Positions 1 through 11,803 of a stretch of DNA of 64,000 nucleotides are shown here, piece by piece (position 1 is the first letter of the stretch; the number at the start of each line of letters is the position of its first letter). The DNA is from Isoetes taiwanensis (taxonomy: Eukaryota > Streptophyta > Lycopodiopsida > Isoetales > Isoetaceae): NCBI GenBank assembly GCA_021234155.1, contig JAJEKV010000036.1, positions 8,383,426-8,447,425 of the forward strand. Reading direction: 5' to 3'. The position numbers and the translations under genes are program-made. The notes below the pieces were generated by a model that did no database searches, was not told where the DNA came from, and worked only from the letters and a program-made list of their open reading frames with translations.

Positions 1-419
1 GATATGGCATCTGGCAATATAACAGTCGCATGACATAGATCTGGACCTTGAAATATGTTGATAGAATGCTTTTGAAAGTTGTGTTGCATGAGCTTTCCAT
101 TGCTATTTACAATGTGCCATAAGACTTTGTCTGTTGTTTCAAGTTGGCAATTTCCTATTTGTTAAACTTAAAATATTTTCTAGGATTCAAAAGGATTGGC
201 GGACAGGGAACATAAGGTATATGTGAATGAATTAAAGACATTAATAAATTATATTTGCAAAATCATAAATTGATATCTCTCTTATGCAACTTTTGATGCG
301 TAAATGCAGCTGCAAATTTGTTAGGTAGTTATGACAGCAGATGCAGTGGCAATTTAGTTGCCATTGATATATTACATCTGTCGTGGAGCCCTGATGCAAA
401 AATGTGCTGGACAGTTCTT
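1..419. other. No gene seen; AT-rich flank
   Basis: I see no coding sequence supported by a family match and no repeat shared with the rest of the window. Short open frames here are AT-rich and lack recognisable motifs. The stretch probably continues the decayed LINE on its right, but nothing shows that directly. Confidence 0.3.
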
Positions 420-745
420 CACTAGAAGATTGGTTCACATGGTAAGCTTTCATATTGGAAATTTTGGTGCCACAGGGTAGATCTAGCGGAGAGCTTTCGA
501 GGGAACCAAAGCCTGCATCTGAGAGAGTTGAGTTTGCAAGTGAAACCAGGCATGATATTCACAGCGAGAAAACAAGAATCATGTTTGGAGGAGGATAGGG
601 TATGCAACCGTGGACTTAGAAAGGCATTAGGGACCTCTTCCAAATCTTTCCACATGGCAAATGATATCATTGCCCCATATTTCCACTCCATATAAAAGAA
701 CTGGTTCCACCAAAACCCTGAACAAGTGTGCATGATGGGACCAGA
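420..745 (-). pseudogene. LINE reverse-transcriptase C-terminal relic
   Basis: The minus strand encodes FRVLVEPVLLYGVEIWG. This closely matches FRALVEPVLLYGAEVWG in the LINE at 38707-40108, the segment downstream of the RT catalytic core in many non-LTR elements. The match continues into a degraded tail with frame changes. No intact frame, 3' tail or target duplication is visible, so this is an old fragment. The element is the pentanucleotide-tailed family also seen at 11347-11803, not the poly(A)-tailed L1 type found elsewhere in the window. Confidence 0.7.
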
Positions 746-989
746 CATGAAACTCTACTTTTATTGTTCTATATGGAATAGAGAGCCTTACAACCTACTG
801 TCACCCGTTATTGAGTACATATGTCTTAGTGTGTGGTGGTAGTGAACTCCACACCAGGATATTGTTTTTTTTATGGGTTGAACTGAATTATGATTTAACT
901 TCTAGAAAATTAAGTACAATGTCAATTCTTTGATAAGACAATAGTCTTTTATCCAAACTACCAATAATCTAATTTAACTTGTTTATGTA

Positions 990-2185
990 CACATAGGCAA
1001 TTACACATTTAGTGTTCATCTTATATAGACTAAGTGCAATAAGCGTGGTAGTCATTTGAATTAGTCTTTGTCTATTCTATTCTATTCTATTTCAATGTCA
1101 TTTTGAGTTGTTCCAATTAAAATTTGACTATTATTGATAAGGCTTATTGAACATACACCCCAAGACTATTGACATATTCAGAAAGAATACTAGTTTGCCT
1201 AAAAAATAGTTCAAATTGGAAGCTCGAATGATTCGAATAGAAAAGCTTAATTGCGTAGTAAGCATTGATCAATTGTCGCTTACGTGCAGCCACAATGTTC
1301 TGAATATGGTAGCCCACTTGACCACAAGCAACATGTATAAATCCAACATCACTATTTCATACTACCATGTTGCATATGTCCACTTGAGTGCAAGTGATAA
1401 ATATAAATTCAAATCATATTTATCTCATTATTTAATTCATCATGTTGTGCATGACTCATGACTGACAATATGGAACTACCACATAAACCCCATTAGCCCA
1501 TCCTAATTTCATTCTTTTTAATCATCGAGGAAAAAAGTTGCGGGAGATAGTAACATTGCAACTTAAATGACCCTTCCTCCTCTTCCTTCCTTCCTTCCTT
1601 AATATTATTTGTATTGAACTTTTGTCGTTTGTCTTTGTCTTTACATTGACTAAGCACGTCTTACATGCTATTGATGTAGATCACTAGCAGTCATTGATAC
1701 ACCTAATCAAAACAATCATGAACAACATGCACCATCATCATGACAATGCCCTGTTAAGTGAAAACCCTCCTTATCTTCTTGATGAATTGGTCTCAAGGCG
1801 TTTCCTACATACGTTGAATTGGTCTCAAGGCGTTTCCTACATATGTTGAATTGGTCTCAACGAAGAAAAAGAGCCCTCTTTTCCTAATGTTTGCACTCAC
1901 ACATTTATCCTGCCTTTAAATTATCTCACACATCTTGAATTATTTTGAGCCACCAACACACAGCCAATTAAAGCCTACAAGCCTATTTTTTATTGCATGA
2001 ATGTAGTCGATAGATGTTATCGTTGCAAAGACCTTACAAAGACCTGTTTGCTATGATGTCCATTATATATTGTCCATTATTATGTGAAATTAAGTTGCCC
2101 ATCATGTGTAGTCACTCTGTAGGGTCCATAAAACACCATCATAATTTGTCTCTTACATTTTGTCTAGATCATTTGGCAGTGTAGT
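990..2185. repeat. PPO-flank array unit, copy 1 (no PPO left)
   Basis: Positions 1025-1500 align with 19215-19690 and 34975-35450; the shared track includes AGTGCAATAA, TTTGAATTAGTCTTTG and AGTTCAA.TTGGAAGCT. Positions 1570-2175 align with the 3' flank of the intact PPO gene (25440-25940) and with 12220-12790 and 45220-45770, including TTACATTGA and GAGCCACCAAC. The homology stops near 2185, just before PPO coding sequence would begin. This is the oldest-looking of five copies. A TCTATTCTATTCTATT run at 1072-1092 may be the leftover tail of a small LINE insertion. Confidence 0.65.
1784..1860. repeat. 32-bp tandem repeat, about 2.4 copies
   Basis: GAATTGGTCTCAAGGCG recurs at 1784, 1816 and (partly) 1848, a period of 32 bp. 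In the other array copies this position holds a single GAATTGGTTATTGGTCTCAA segment, so the expansion is private to this copy. Confidence 0.85.
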
Positions 2186-2506
2186 ACTAGTGGTCATATG
2201 AAGGATAATTTGATGTTGAATAGTCAAAAGAACTTGCTCGAGTTGATTGATTTTAACATGGCTGCATATAGAAAATGGAGCATTCAAGGCATCATTCAAC
2301 TCTAGAATTTGCAATTTAGCAAGAATTGGACATCGAGGAAGATAAGGCCATTGTTGGAGCTCGAAAAAGATCGCCAAACAAAATGACTCCCCACAATACT
2401 ATATTGTAGGTTCAAAATATTTGCTCACATTCTAGCATGGCCGATGACCCACTCCTGGCTAATGTCACAGGAGCCTACCGTTCCACGCCAGAATGTGATC
2501 ATAAAT
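2186..2506. other. No gene seen between repeats
   Basis: This stretch follows the point where array homology stops. No domain, RNA gene or repeat arm is recognisable. The minus-strand frame across 2153-2377 has no family match that I can support. Confidence 0.3.
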
Positions 2507-3135
2507 ACCTTGAATCCATACATAGTTCATGTGGAAATGTGCCAAATTGTCTTGTAGTTTTCATGGTAGTGGACATGGATATCATTACTTCACATTGTTG
2601 ACTAGCGCTTATAGATAAATCTATTTGGAAAGATAAGTTTAAGATTCATTGTACGTTGATGCACTCTTTATTTGTTTGAAAATGTTAAAAGGAACCTTGC
2701 TCTGCAAAGTTTATTATATATTCACTATATTTGAATGGATTAAAATCGTATTCATTTATATTGTCTTTCCTTATCAAATACTACAACATTATATTCTTTT
2801 GTTTAGAGGTCATATCTATTTTGACCTTGAATTCATACATAGTTCATGTGAAAATGTGCTAAATTCTCTTGTAGTTTTCATGGTAGTGCACATGGATATC
2901 ATTACTTCACCTTGTTGACTAGAGCTTATAGATAAATCTATTTGGAAGGATAAGTTTAAGATTCATTGTACGTTGATGCACTCTTTATTTGTTTGAAAAT
3001 GTTAAAAGGAACCTTGCTCTGCAAAGTTTATTATATATTCACTATATTTGAATGGATTTCAATCGTATTCTTCCTTATCAAATACTACAACATTATATTC
3101 TTTTGTTTAGAGGTCATATCTATTTTGATGCATTC
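2507..3135. repeat. 317-bp direct tandem duplication
   Basis: ACCTTGAATTCATACATAG-type sequence begins at 2507 and again at 2824. The two units then run almost identically through TTCATGGTAGTG, ATCATTACTTCAC, TTGATGCACTCTTTATTTG and TTTTGTTTAGAGGTCATATC. The second unit has a deletion near 3068. The open frame at 2649-2918 simply crosses the unit boundary and is not evidence of a gene. Confidence 0.9.
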
Positions 3136-4249
3136 TTGATGCTCAATAAGAAATTATCAAAGTGCATGGCTGTTCATCAATTAACAATAAAGTGAAGTGC
3201 CGTATTTGGGAGCATTACCTTCAAATTCGTATCTATTCATGAGTTTTTTTTTCCATATTATTTAAATGCTACTGTAGGGTGTATATATAGCACAATAACA
3301 GGGGGTCTTTTCATATTTTTGTACATTTTTCTCTAAGGTTTTCGTATGATTTGGTGGGCGCATTGCATAAGATGTACTAATTGGTACATCTAGAGCGTGC
3401 CAAGTATTTGCATACAACTTGTGCCCTGCTTGATGGTCAAGATCAAAGGGCTTACAAGAAAAGCCCTCTTTAAAAGACGAGATCGAAGGGCTTACAACAA
3501 AAGCCCGCTTTTGAAAAAAAAAAAGGAAGAAAGAAATAAGGAAAAAAAAAGGGAGATAACACATGCAACCATCGTGCATATGCACTCTAGGGTTTTAGAA
3601 AGACTAGGGTTTCATAAAAAGTATTGTATAACTGGTCTGGTAGTTGTGCGCATGCCCAAAATGTTTGTCAAACAGGGTCCAGAGGAGGAGATCATTGACA
3701 TTTAAACGGGTTTCATATGGTTGAGAATTAAATTGAAGAGGGACAGCCAGAGGGATAGCGGAGTTCAGACTATAGTAAGCCAGTTTACCCATTCCATTTA
3801 TTGCCGAAACAGGAGATGCCACAAAGGTAGGATTTTTTTATTTTTTTTTTATTTTTTTTCAGATGTTTCTTCATTCATTGTGCTGGCTGCCTGAAGCTGT
3901 AGAAGACATCCGATTGGGTCTGCGGCAGCCTTCCATATATTGTTGTATACTTCCTCTTTAAATCTATGGCAGGGTACAGTGAATCAGTGATGAAAGCTCT
4001 TCCTTATCTAGCTGGAATATTTGGTTTATGTGTGGCAAGAACATCATTGTGCCCTGGAATTGTTCAAACAAATGCAGTAGGAATGCATCGGGTGGTGTTG
4101 TGCTTCTGCAAAAATATTCAAATGGGTGAGGTTCTTACCCAGTTTCCTGCAGGTACACCCGAAGCTTAATATGTTTTGCTTTATTTGTTTACTCAGTGGT
4201 TATAAACGAAGCCCCTTCCAATTTGGGGAACACAGACCTATACGTTGTA
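3136..4249. other. Low-complexity spacer with a 40-bp tandem pair
   Basis: No gene is supported. GATC.AAGGGCTTACAA starts at 3441 and again at 3481, so a 40-bp unit is duplicated. Around it lie A-rich and T-rich runs (3510-3550 and 3834-3860). The short frames here have no family match and sit mainly in these runs. The 5' limit of the LINE that follows is not sharply visible. Confidence 0.5.
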
Positions 4250-6684
4250 CAAGATATTATACGTTTGCAGAGCCATGGAGTTCAAAAAGGGAAAGATGGA
4301 TATATACAATCAGTTGAGAATAGTAAAGCAGGACTTATTATCTGATCCACACAACATTGCTAAACAGAACACTGAGGCAGAGCTGGAGGGGAAAGCAAAG
4401 GCAATTGAGGAGGAGGAGGCTAGAGGGGCAGCCATTCGCTCAAAAACTAAGTGGTATGCCGAACTTGACCATGAGGACTCCAAGTGTTTTTTTAAAATGA
4501 TGGGAAGGGTTGCGCTCAGTCATGTCCCATATGGGTTTTGAGCTCCACTTTATTCAGTTGGCTCTGGGGATGAATAACTTAGCATCTGCGTCGGTCCTGG
4601 TTAATGGACAACCATCTGGCCTGTTTAAACTCAAGAAGGGGATTAGACAGGGCTACCCCCTCGCTCCTTACTTATTCCTCATCATGGCCAACCTTTTGAC
4701 AAGAATGGTTCAGCTAAAGGTGTTAGAGGGGGATCTGGAAGGGCTTACCTTTCCTGGGGGTACAGAGAAGTTAACAATTATGCAATATGCAGATGACACC
4801 TTCATGTTCCTCAGATATGATGACAACAGTTTCCACTCATTTCGAGAGATTCTGACATCCTTTGAGGTTATATCTGGAATTGGCCTTAATGCAAATAAGT
4901 GTGTAGTTCTCTGGGCTTCAGATAGTCCCATTGATCCTCGGGCCGGGGGTCTGGGTTTTCCGGTTGTGGCAGCTGGAGAATCAGTTATTGGGTCTTCCCC
5001 TGGTGCTTTCTGACAACCTCAAAGGCCTCTGGGCCCCCATATTGGATAAACTCAGAAAGAAGGTAGGTTTATGGTCCACAAAGACCTTGGTAACATCTGG
5101 TCGGGTGACAGTTGCTAATGCAGTGCTAGCTGCCTCTCATATCTATTACTCATCAGCGATGATTGCCCAGAAAGGGGTTTACAATCAAATGCAAACTATC
5201 ATCAGGAAATTCATCTGGGGTGGCATGGCTAAGGTGGCCTGGGAGGAACTGTGTCGGGACAAAAGGGATGGGGGATTGGGCTGCAAAGACCCTTTCACTC
5301 AGGCACAGGCCTTGGCAGCTAAATTTGTTTAGAGAGTACTACAAGGTGAGTCATCTACTTTATCACCTGCTTTGAAATTTGTATCCTATTGGTTGAAGCA
5401 AGGTAAGCTCTTGGGAAAGCCAGCTCTCCCCAGAGATGAATTGGGAGCTTTCTATTTTAGCTTCAAAGTAGCCCCTGGTACGTCTCTTGTGATGAGAAAG
5501 ATTCTTCAAGCGTGGCTGGACGTGCAATATCTTTTTGCCCCTATGGATCCTCCAAGGGAAGCAGGTGGCTTCAGCTTATTCTGGAATACCAGGGTATGGG
5601 GGAGGGAGGGTCTTCCTCTGGCTCTCTCTCACCCCCGCATCTTCATTAAGTGGAAGAGCTGTGGAATCACTAGGTTGCAGCATCTGTGGATGAATGGGAG
5701 ATGGGTCTGTTCAAGAGTAAAATCCAGAACCCAGGCGAAGGTGACCGTAAGGTGCTACGAGATATCTTAGGCAAAGTCACCAACCTATCTGGAACAGTGG
5801 GACCTTGTGAGGAATGGCGGGTTGATGGACATGCATAGTATAATGTGGCTAGAATCTATCGAGGACTATGTGTAGATACTCCTTTGATAGCTGAGGTAAG
5901 GCTTGGGGTGAGCAATGGGGTTGCCAAAGCTGCTTTAGCCAACTCCTGGAAGTCTCTTTGTTCAAGAAAGATACAATTCTTCAGGTGGATAGCTTTGCAA
6001 GGAGGGCTTAGTACAAAGATGATAGGTGTCCACTCGGTTGCCACACCACTGAATCTACTGAACACCTCTTCCTCTGCCCCCAGATTGCAGAGTTCTGGCA
6101 CTGGGTTTGCCCCATCATTGGGTTGATGATACACCATCTGAGATGGCCAGATTTACTGACCACTGATAGGTGCAGTATCGAAGCCTCTTTAGTGAATATT
6201 GCGATATGGGTCATTTGGAAGCACCGATGTGATGTGGCACTATGTGGCCAAGGGATCTCCATATTGAACCTAAAGAACTCTTTCAACTCAGAAGTAGCAC
6301 TGATGGCGCTATCACATCACAGGAAGCATGGTATTAACTACAACAAGGGTCTTGACAGACTTGGATCCTTACAGGGGTTCTACTTCTATTTTAAGTGTCA
6401 CTGGGCTGATAATGAAGCAAGGAATGACAAAGGCACAGGACTCCCATCTATTCAGATTTGAGAATGTTATGAGGACCCAGTAGTGGAACGGAGTTGCTTC
6501 CCTCTATAGTACACGCTTTTATGGTGAAGATGGGCGACTCCCGATAGTACCCCTAAAGTAGGGAAGACGAGAAGATGCTCTCTGTAGTACACATGCTGTG
6601 GTCCCCACAACATCTGAGAGGGTCTCATTGTACATACTGCTTTATATTAATATATATATCTAATCTTACCTCCAAAAAAAAAAA
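4250..6684 (+). mobile_element. L1-type LINE, 5'-truncated and internally deleted
   Basis: The element ends in TTACCTCC plus an 11-A tail (6674-6684). The minus-strand LINE at 19699-23519 has the same 3' end, so both belong to one poly(A)-tailed L1 family. The visible start falls in the linker between endonuclease and RT, so ORF1 and the endonuclease are missing. A deletion near 4505 removes the N-terminal half of RT. I could not find a target-site duplication, and the exact 5' boundary within about 4200-4265 is uncertain. Confidence 0.85.
4265..6462 (+). pseudogene. L1 ORF2 relic (RT, C-terminal zinc region)
   Basis: This is the remnant of the polyprotein that copies the element by target-primed reverse transcription. 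Linker residues KQDLLSDP and AKAIEEEEAR match the LINE at 22490-22720. At 4510-5013 the RT palm is readable: GIRQGYPLAPYLFLIMANLL, then the catalytic QYADDTFMFLRYDD. At 5040-5330 the thumb-like segment includes GRVTVANAVLAASH and FIWGG. A zinc-knuckle-like region near 6000-6120 reads CHTTESTEHLFLCPQ after frame correction. At least five frame changes and stops break it, for example at 4510, 4930, 5332 and 6123. It cannot encode a working enzyme. Confidence 0.85.
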
Positions 6685-7064
6685 GTAACAACATTGCTTT
6701 CCAGTGGATCAGGTCATATTTCAAATTTCATGTCTGAGAGCATGGAACCTATGTTTCCCCCCCTTTTTTTTTTTGTGAAGCTACTGGTATCCCATTGCAA
6801 TAGGACCTCAAGTTGCAATTCCCAATTCATAGTTTATGTGAATAAAAATGTGGATATCTTGCTTGAATATTTGTGGTTTTGCTATGAAATGATGATTGTT
6901 CATTAAATTTAAATTTAAATGCTGCATAGTCATTTGATTTACATACTTTTGTCTTCAGGTGAAGGAATTATCATTTAAACCTAGCACGCATCTTCTTGCA
7001 ACAACTTCTTCTGATGAATGCAATATCTTAAAGATGTCTACACCCATTGCTTGGAAAAAAGGCT
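6685..7064. other. No gene seen; AT-rich spacer
   Basis: Nothing recognisable lies between the LINE tail and the PPR relic. The palindromic AAATTTAAATTTAAAT near 6905 and poly-C/poly-T runs near 6756-6775 are simple sequence. Confidence 0.35.
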
Positions 7065-7352
7065 GAGAAAGATTTGGTATCCTGGAATGTGATTTTTGCA
7101 GGTATGGCTGAGAAGGATTTGGTATCATGGAATGTGATTCTTGCAGGATATGTTGAACAAGGATTTCTCATCAACGCAATTGAGCTCTTTAGGGAAGCGC
7201 CCAGTCATGATTTGATTTCCTGAAATGCCACAGTTTATACATATGCCAGGCATGGGGAGCTTAAAAAAGCTTTAATTGTTTCTCAGCAGATGCCTGAAAG
7301 GGATGGATTCAGATGGACTACCATGGTAGCAGGCTGTGCATTGAAGAAACTA
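7065..7352 (+). pseudogene. PPR protein fragment (PLS-type repeats)
   Basis: The frame from 7065 reads EKDLVSWNVIFAG, a second EKDLVSWNVILAGYVEQG, INAIELFREAP, then NATVYTYARHGELKKAL and MPERDGFRWTTMVAGC. These are typical PPR helices of the plant PLS class, whose proteins bind organelle RNA for editing, splicing or stability. About three repeats survive of a protein that normally has ten or more. An in-frame TGA sits in DLIS*NA near 7221, and there is no start or C-terminal E/DYW domain. A 45-bp direct duplication (7061 and 7106) created the doubled motif. It is a dead fragment. Confidence 0.85.
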
Positions 7353-7640
7353 GCGTTTGAATTGCACATATGTAAAAATTGACTCCTCATATTGTGCTTA
7401 AGCTATTGTTTTGAAGAATCAAATTGTATTTATACCATTCTAGACTTGTCTCATTCTAGGCTTGTCTCATGTAATTATTTTACATGCGAAAGTGTTTCTA
7501 ACATTGTTACATGTATGTTTTTAAAATTGCTAGCATTTATGCCATCCTTAGTGACCAAAGGGCCCGAGAGCATTTATGCCATCCTTAATGCCCCAAGGCC
7601 TTTGTTAGGGCCCGAAGGGCCCAATTTTCTTTTTTAATAC

Positions 7641-8047
7641 AACAACACATCACTACCAATAACATTAATTAACACAAACTATTGCATCCAGCACATGCAT
7701 ATTTGCACGAATGGTTACGTAGGGCAACGAGAGCCCCTAAGAGTGTACAATACATGTACAAAATTAACACCATTAAGTACATTCCTTCAAACCTTATATT
7801 ATTTTGCAAACCTCAGTATATAGTATACAAGAACTTGTACAGGCATATCCCACAAACGAGGATTGCTATGTACGGTCCAGATCAAGGAATAAAGGACAAA
7901 TATGCCCATCTGACAGCTCTCGGTGCCCGGAATAACCCCCCGTGTGAATATGCACCCAACCAAAGGGCATTTCAGGGGGATTTTAATTTAAATGTGTTGG
8001 ATGCAATAGTTTGTGTTAATTAATGTTAATGGTAGTGATGTGTTGTT
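7641..8047. mobile_element. 407-bp TIR element (MITE-like), about 54-bp arms
   Basis: The left arm 7641-7694 (AACAACACATCACTACCAAT...) is repeated in inverted orientation at 7994-8047 (...GGTAGTGATGTGTTGTT) with about two mismatches. The interior is unrelated unique sequence. The short plus-strand frame at 7682-8023 has no family match and spans one arm. No convincing target duplication is visible, so the superfamily is unknown. The small size and long arms suggest a non-autonomous DNA transposon. Confidence 0.75.
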
Positions 8048-8459
8048 ATTCTAGTAGATTCTCTCCACTAGGTTTTTAATCCTCAATGTACTTTGTTTAC
8101 AACTTTCTTCTGAATAATAAATGTTCGCATTCCAAAAAAACAAAAAAAATAGCAAAAGGTTGTCAAGAGAAATTTGGCAAGATTTGGTGCTTATGGTATT
8201 ATTCAATATGATATTATGTTCAAATGAAATGATTGTATATTATATTAAGGTGAATTATGCTTAATAGGGTTGTAAAATGTGGCCACAAAAGACACTAAAA
8301 TATGCAATTTAATATATCTAGCACCATAACCACCTCATAAATTTGGGGAAAAAATGCCCATTGCTATTTCGATATATCTATTCATTTTGCCAGTCCATAA
8401 ATTCGTAAACTCAGATGCAATACAGTTAATTGTCACATTAGGTATTAAATTGAATTGAA
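8048..8459. other. No gene seen; AT-rich spacer
   Basis: An A-rich run near 8135-8155 follows the TIR element. It could be a retroposon tail, but no element body can be recognised upstream of it. No family match or repeat arm is visible. Confidence 0.3.
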
Positions 8460-10560
8460 TGGGTTTTTATCGTCAAAGATCCCAATCAAAGATCGCAGCA
8501 GTAGGATCGAGATTCTCATGAGGAGGAGCATGCATGCATGCATGTTTTTTCATGTAGTTTTGGATCTCTAGTTTAGCTTTTTATAGCAGGAGCTTCTTCA
8601 ACTTCTCAATTTGGCATTTTTTCTTCGTCTCAGCAGTCTTCTTTCTCTTCCCCTGCCCCTTTTAATTATGTATAATTAATTAATTTTCTCCCTCTCTCTC
8701 TATCCATGTTATGTTTATTATTTCGCATGGCACGCTTGACCAGCCCTTTTTATTTTGGAGGTTTTTAATCTCATGTATATATTTTAGTGTCTATGTTATG
8801 CAGGGATTCAATTAACATGCGCTTTCTGGCTTCGTCGATATTTATATTTTTTGGGGACCGTTGTAGTAGCATGACGATTGTCCAAGCCCCTTGCTAAGGG
8901 CTTATCACTAGGTTTTTCCTCGAAAATTCAAAGGGGCGGGGTTTTTTATAATGGTGGATAGTGGGTAGCTGCACACATACGAACTACCCACAAAGAAAAA
9001 TAAAGGGAATGTGCAATTATACAATTTGGACCCTAGAAATACAATGTTAAAAGATGTTTGGTTTGTGTACCTGTCAAAACCTTATCACCCGGATTAAAAA
9101 ACCTCGCCCTTTCAGGCTTTTGAGGAAATACCCTAGTGATAAGCCTTCGGCAAAGGGCTTGGATAACCAAGAAACCCATGGAGAAATCGAAGCTGCTGCC
9201 ACTTGCCAATCTGTACCTGCTCATCATCAACACTAAACAAATGTGAAAAAACAAATCTCCCAAAGTGGAGGGGCTGATCTCGCGTGCCATGCGACAAAAA
9301 AATCTCTTCAAATAGAGGGGCTGGTCATGCGCGCCAGGCGACAAATAATTAAACAACTAAGTGGAGGAGGATGGGCTTCAAAGAATAGAGAATAAGGTAC
9401 TACTAAGAGAGATGAGGAAGCGCCGATGAGACACTGATGAAAAACCTCCCCTAAAATAGCGATCTCCCAACCAGAGAAAGCATGCAATGCATGCACGTGA
9501 TGTATGCTATCCCCCTCTAGAATCTCGATCCGATGGCTCAGATCAATGGGAATTCTAGAATGGGCTTGCATGAAAACAACAAAAGGGAACTTCCTTATCA
9601 AAATAGGATCGAAGGATTATGGCCAAAGAAGAGGCAAGACCGGGGAAGATCATCCACAACATGGAAAGAAATGCCAAATTGGTCAATCGAAGCAGGGAGG
9701 GTTTTGTTGTTTTATACGAGCCCCATTGTAGAATCCTATTCTAGAATCCCATCGATCCGAGCCGTCGGATCGAGATTCTAGAGGGATCGAGCATGTATGT
9801 CTCGCATGCATGCATTGCATGCTTTCTCTGGTTGGGAGGTCCCTTTTTTAGGCGAGGTTCTTCATCAATGTCTCATCGGCACCTCTTCATCTCACTCAAC
9901 AGTACCTTATTCTCTATTCTTTGAAACCATGCAGGGAAGGGTCTTCTCCCTACTTGGATTGACCAATTTGGCATTTCTTTCCATGTTGTGGCATGTTCTT
10001 CCTTGGCCTTGCCTCTTCTTCGGCCATAATCCTTGGACCTTCGCCCTCGATTCTATTTTGATAAGGAAGTTCTCTTCTATTCGGGAGGTTTTTGTCGTTT
10101 TCATGTGAGTCCCATTCTAGAATCCAATTGATCCGAGCCATCGGATCGAGATTTTTGAGGGGGCCAGCATGCATATCTCGCATATATGCATTGCATGCTT
10201 TTTCTGGTTGGGAGATCATCGTCTCATTGGCGCTTCCTCGTCTTTCTCAGCAGTACCTTAATCTCTATTCTTTGAAGCCCATCTCCCCTCCCCCCTTAAT
10301 TGCTTAATGTATCATGGCACGTGTGACCAGCCCCTCTATTTGAAGAGGTTTTTTTGTCGCTTGGCATGGGTGATCAGCCCCTTTCTCACATTTGTTCTAG
10401 TGTTGGTGATGTGCAGGTATAGGTTGGAAAGCGGCAGCTGCTTCGATTTCTCCATTCGTGGGTTTCTTGGGAGCGATTTCTCAGCCTTAAGTTTGTCCAA
10501 GCCCCTTGTCGAAGGCTTATCACTAGGATTTTTCCTTGAAAACGCGGGGAGGGGGAAGTA
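8460..10560. repeat. Cluster of four inverted and direct copies of one repeat
   Basis: One module contains GATCCGAGCC.TCGGATCGAG, a CATGCATGCATTGCATGC stretch, TTTCTCTGGTTGGGAG and a distal CAAGCCCCTTG...GGCTTATCACTAGG segment. It appears on the plus strand at about 8480-8950 (diverged), 9720-10100 and 10105-10560, and on the minus strand at about 9090-9700. Neighbouring copies face each other around 9720 and can form long hairpins. The many open frames here are mirror images of one another across the arms, so I do not call them genes. The module may be a terminal segment of an unidentified element. Confidence 0.75.
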
Positions 10561-11346
10561 AATCTCCGGTGATAAGCTTTCGGCAGGTATACAAGCCAAA
10601 CATATTTTAGCATTGTGCACATGGCTAGCAATATGTACTACGGTTCTTGGTGCTTCAATCTTGCTTTGAATCTTAAAATGCCCATCGCTGGAGCGTCATA
10701 ATGGCCATTGCCAGACTTCATTATGCCCGTTGAGCTCTTCAAACAAGCTTGCACAAAAAAAAGTAAGGTGCTGAAGTCGTGCCAAAATTTCGCATTTTTG
10801 TACACCACTATTTAATCCTTGATTGTTTCGAGGTCACCATATTAGCCGTTAATAATTATGTCTGAATATGATCGTGCAAGTGATGGATATTATCATTTAA
10901 TATTCTCATGTTGCACATGAAGTCCACTTGCTACATTTAGTGTTCTTTTCAAAATGTAAAAGAACTAAATTGATAAGGTAGAAAGGAAGATTGTATCTTA
11001 AATGAAATTTACATTGTTTTTGATGGAAATCGTGATCTAATCATGTCCAAGCTCTGTTGTTGTTTGAGACACACAAGAATTTTGCACCAAAAACTTCTTT
11101 AAGAAAAGACTTTCAATCTCTCATTAAATTGCACATTCTAAAAGGTCAAGAAGGGAAGAAAGGCATACCAATACCAATTTGCATAGACATCCTAATTACA
11201 TGGTCATAAGGCCTCCGCTAATTGAAATAACAGTTTTAGATGTACCAAACAAGAGAGTGATACAGTTTTTTCTTTCTCCTAATTTTGAAAATAGGATTGT
11301 ATCTTTTCATTAACTTGAAAGATACAATCCGTAATATTTAAGAAGA

Positions 11347-11803
11347 ATAGAATAGAGTTTTTATCGTCCACGGAGACCAATTGGCCTATCGAATCCAAAC
11401 AGGAGGCGCAGCAAGCGTATTACTGTCCAGGTTAACTCCCCCCCTCCCCCTCCCCTCCCCTTCCCTCCCCCCCTCCTCTTACCCGCCCCGAAGGGTTGTT
11501 TGGGGGAAAAACCGTGACAGGAATAGGTTTACTATCAAACTATACCAAAATACAAATATATATCATGGAGAAAAAATATATGTACACGTATCAGGTAAGT
11601 GCCTGAGGACTGAGCTGATCTCGGCGATCCATGATCTCTTGGAAATATGATCCCAACCTTCGTACCGAGCTCGTGCTTAGCATCTCATGCAGGGGCTGGC
11701 CAAGACGGACCAGCTCAACATAGCATATCTGAATGTCATCATATGCCAGACAACTCTGAAACGTGTGGCATTCGTCTTCCAAAGCTCCAACCTGGCAGCG
11801 TTG
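11347..11803 (-). mobile_element. 5'-truncated LINE 3' end with pentanucleotide tail
   Basis: On the minus strand this ends in CTATTCTATTC rather than poly(A). The segment before the tail (GGTCTCCGTGGACGATAAAA) matches the 3' end of the LINE at 38707-40108. Its frame at 11591-11782 encodes EDECHTFQSCLAYDDIQ, matching EDESHALQACPAYQHIR there, a C-terminal Cys/His knuckle. The uninterrupted sites at 24241-24262 and 36170-36192 define the insertion. Short AAGAAG repeats at both edges are the probable target duplication. Confidence 0.85.

Noticed and set aside
9033-10631. Many frames of 60-105 codons
   Set aside because: The same peptides recur mirrored across inverted repeat arms, so they reflect the repeat and not genes.
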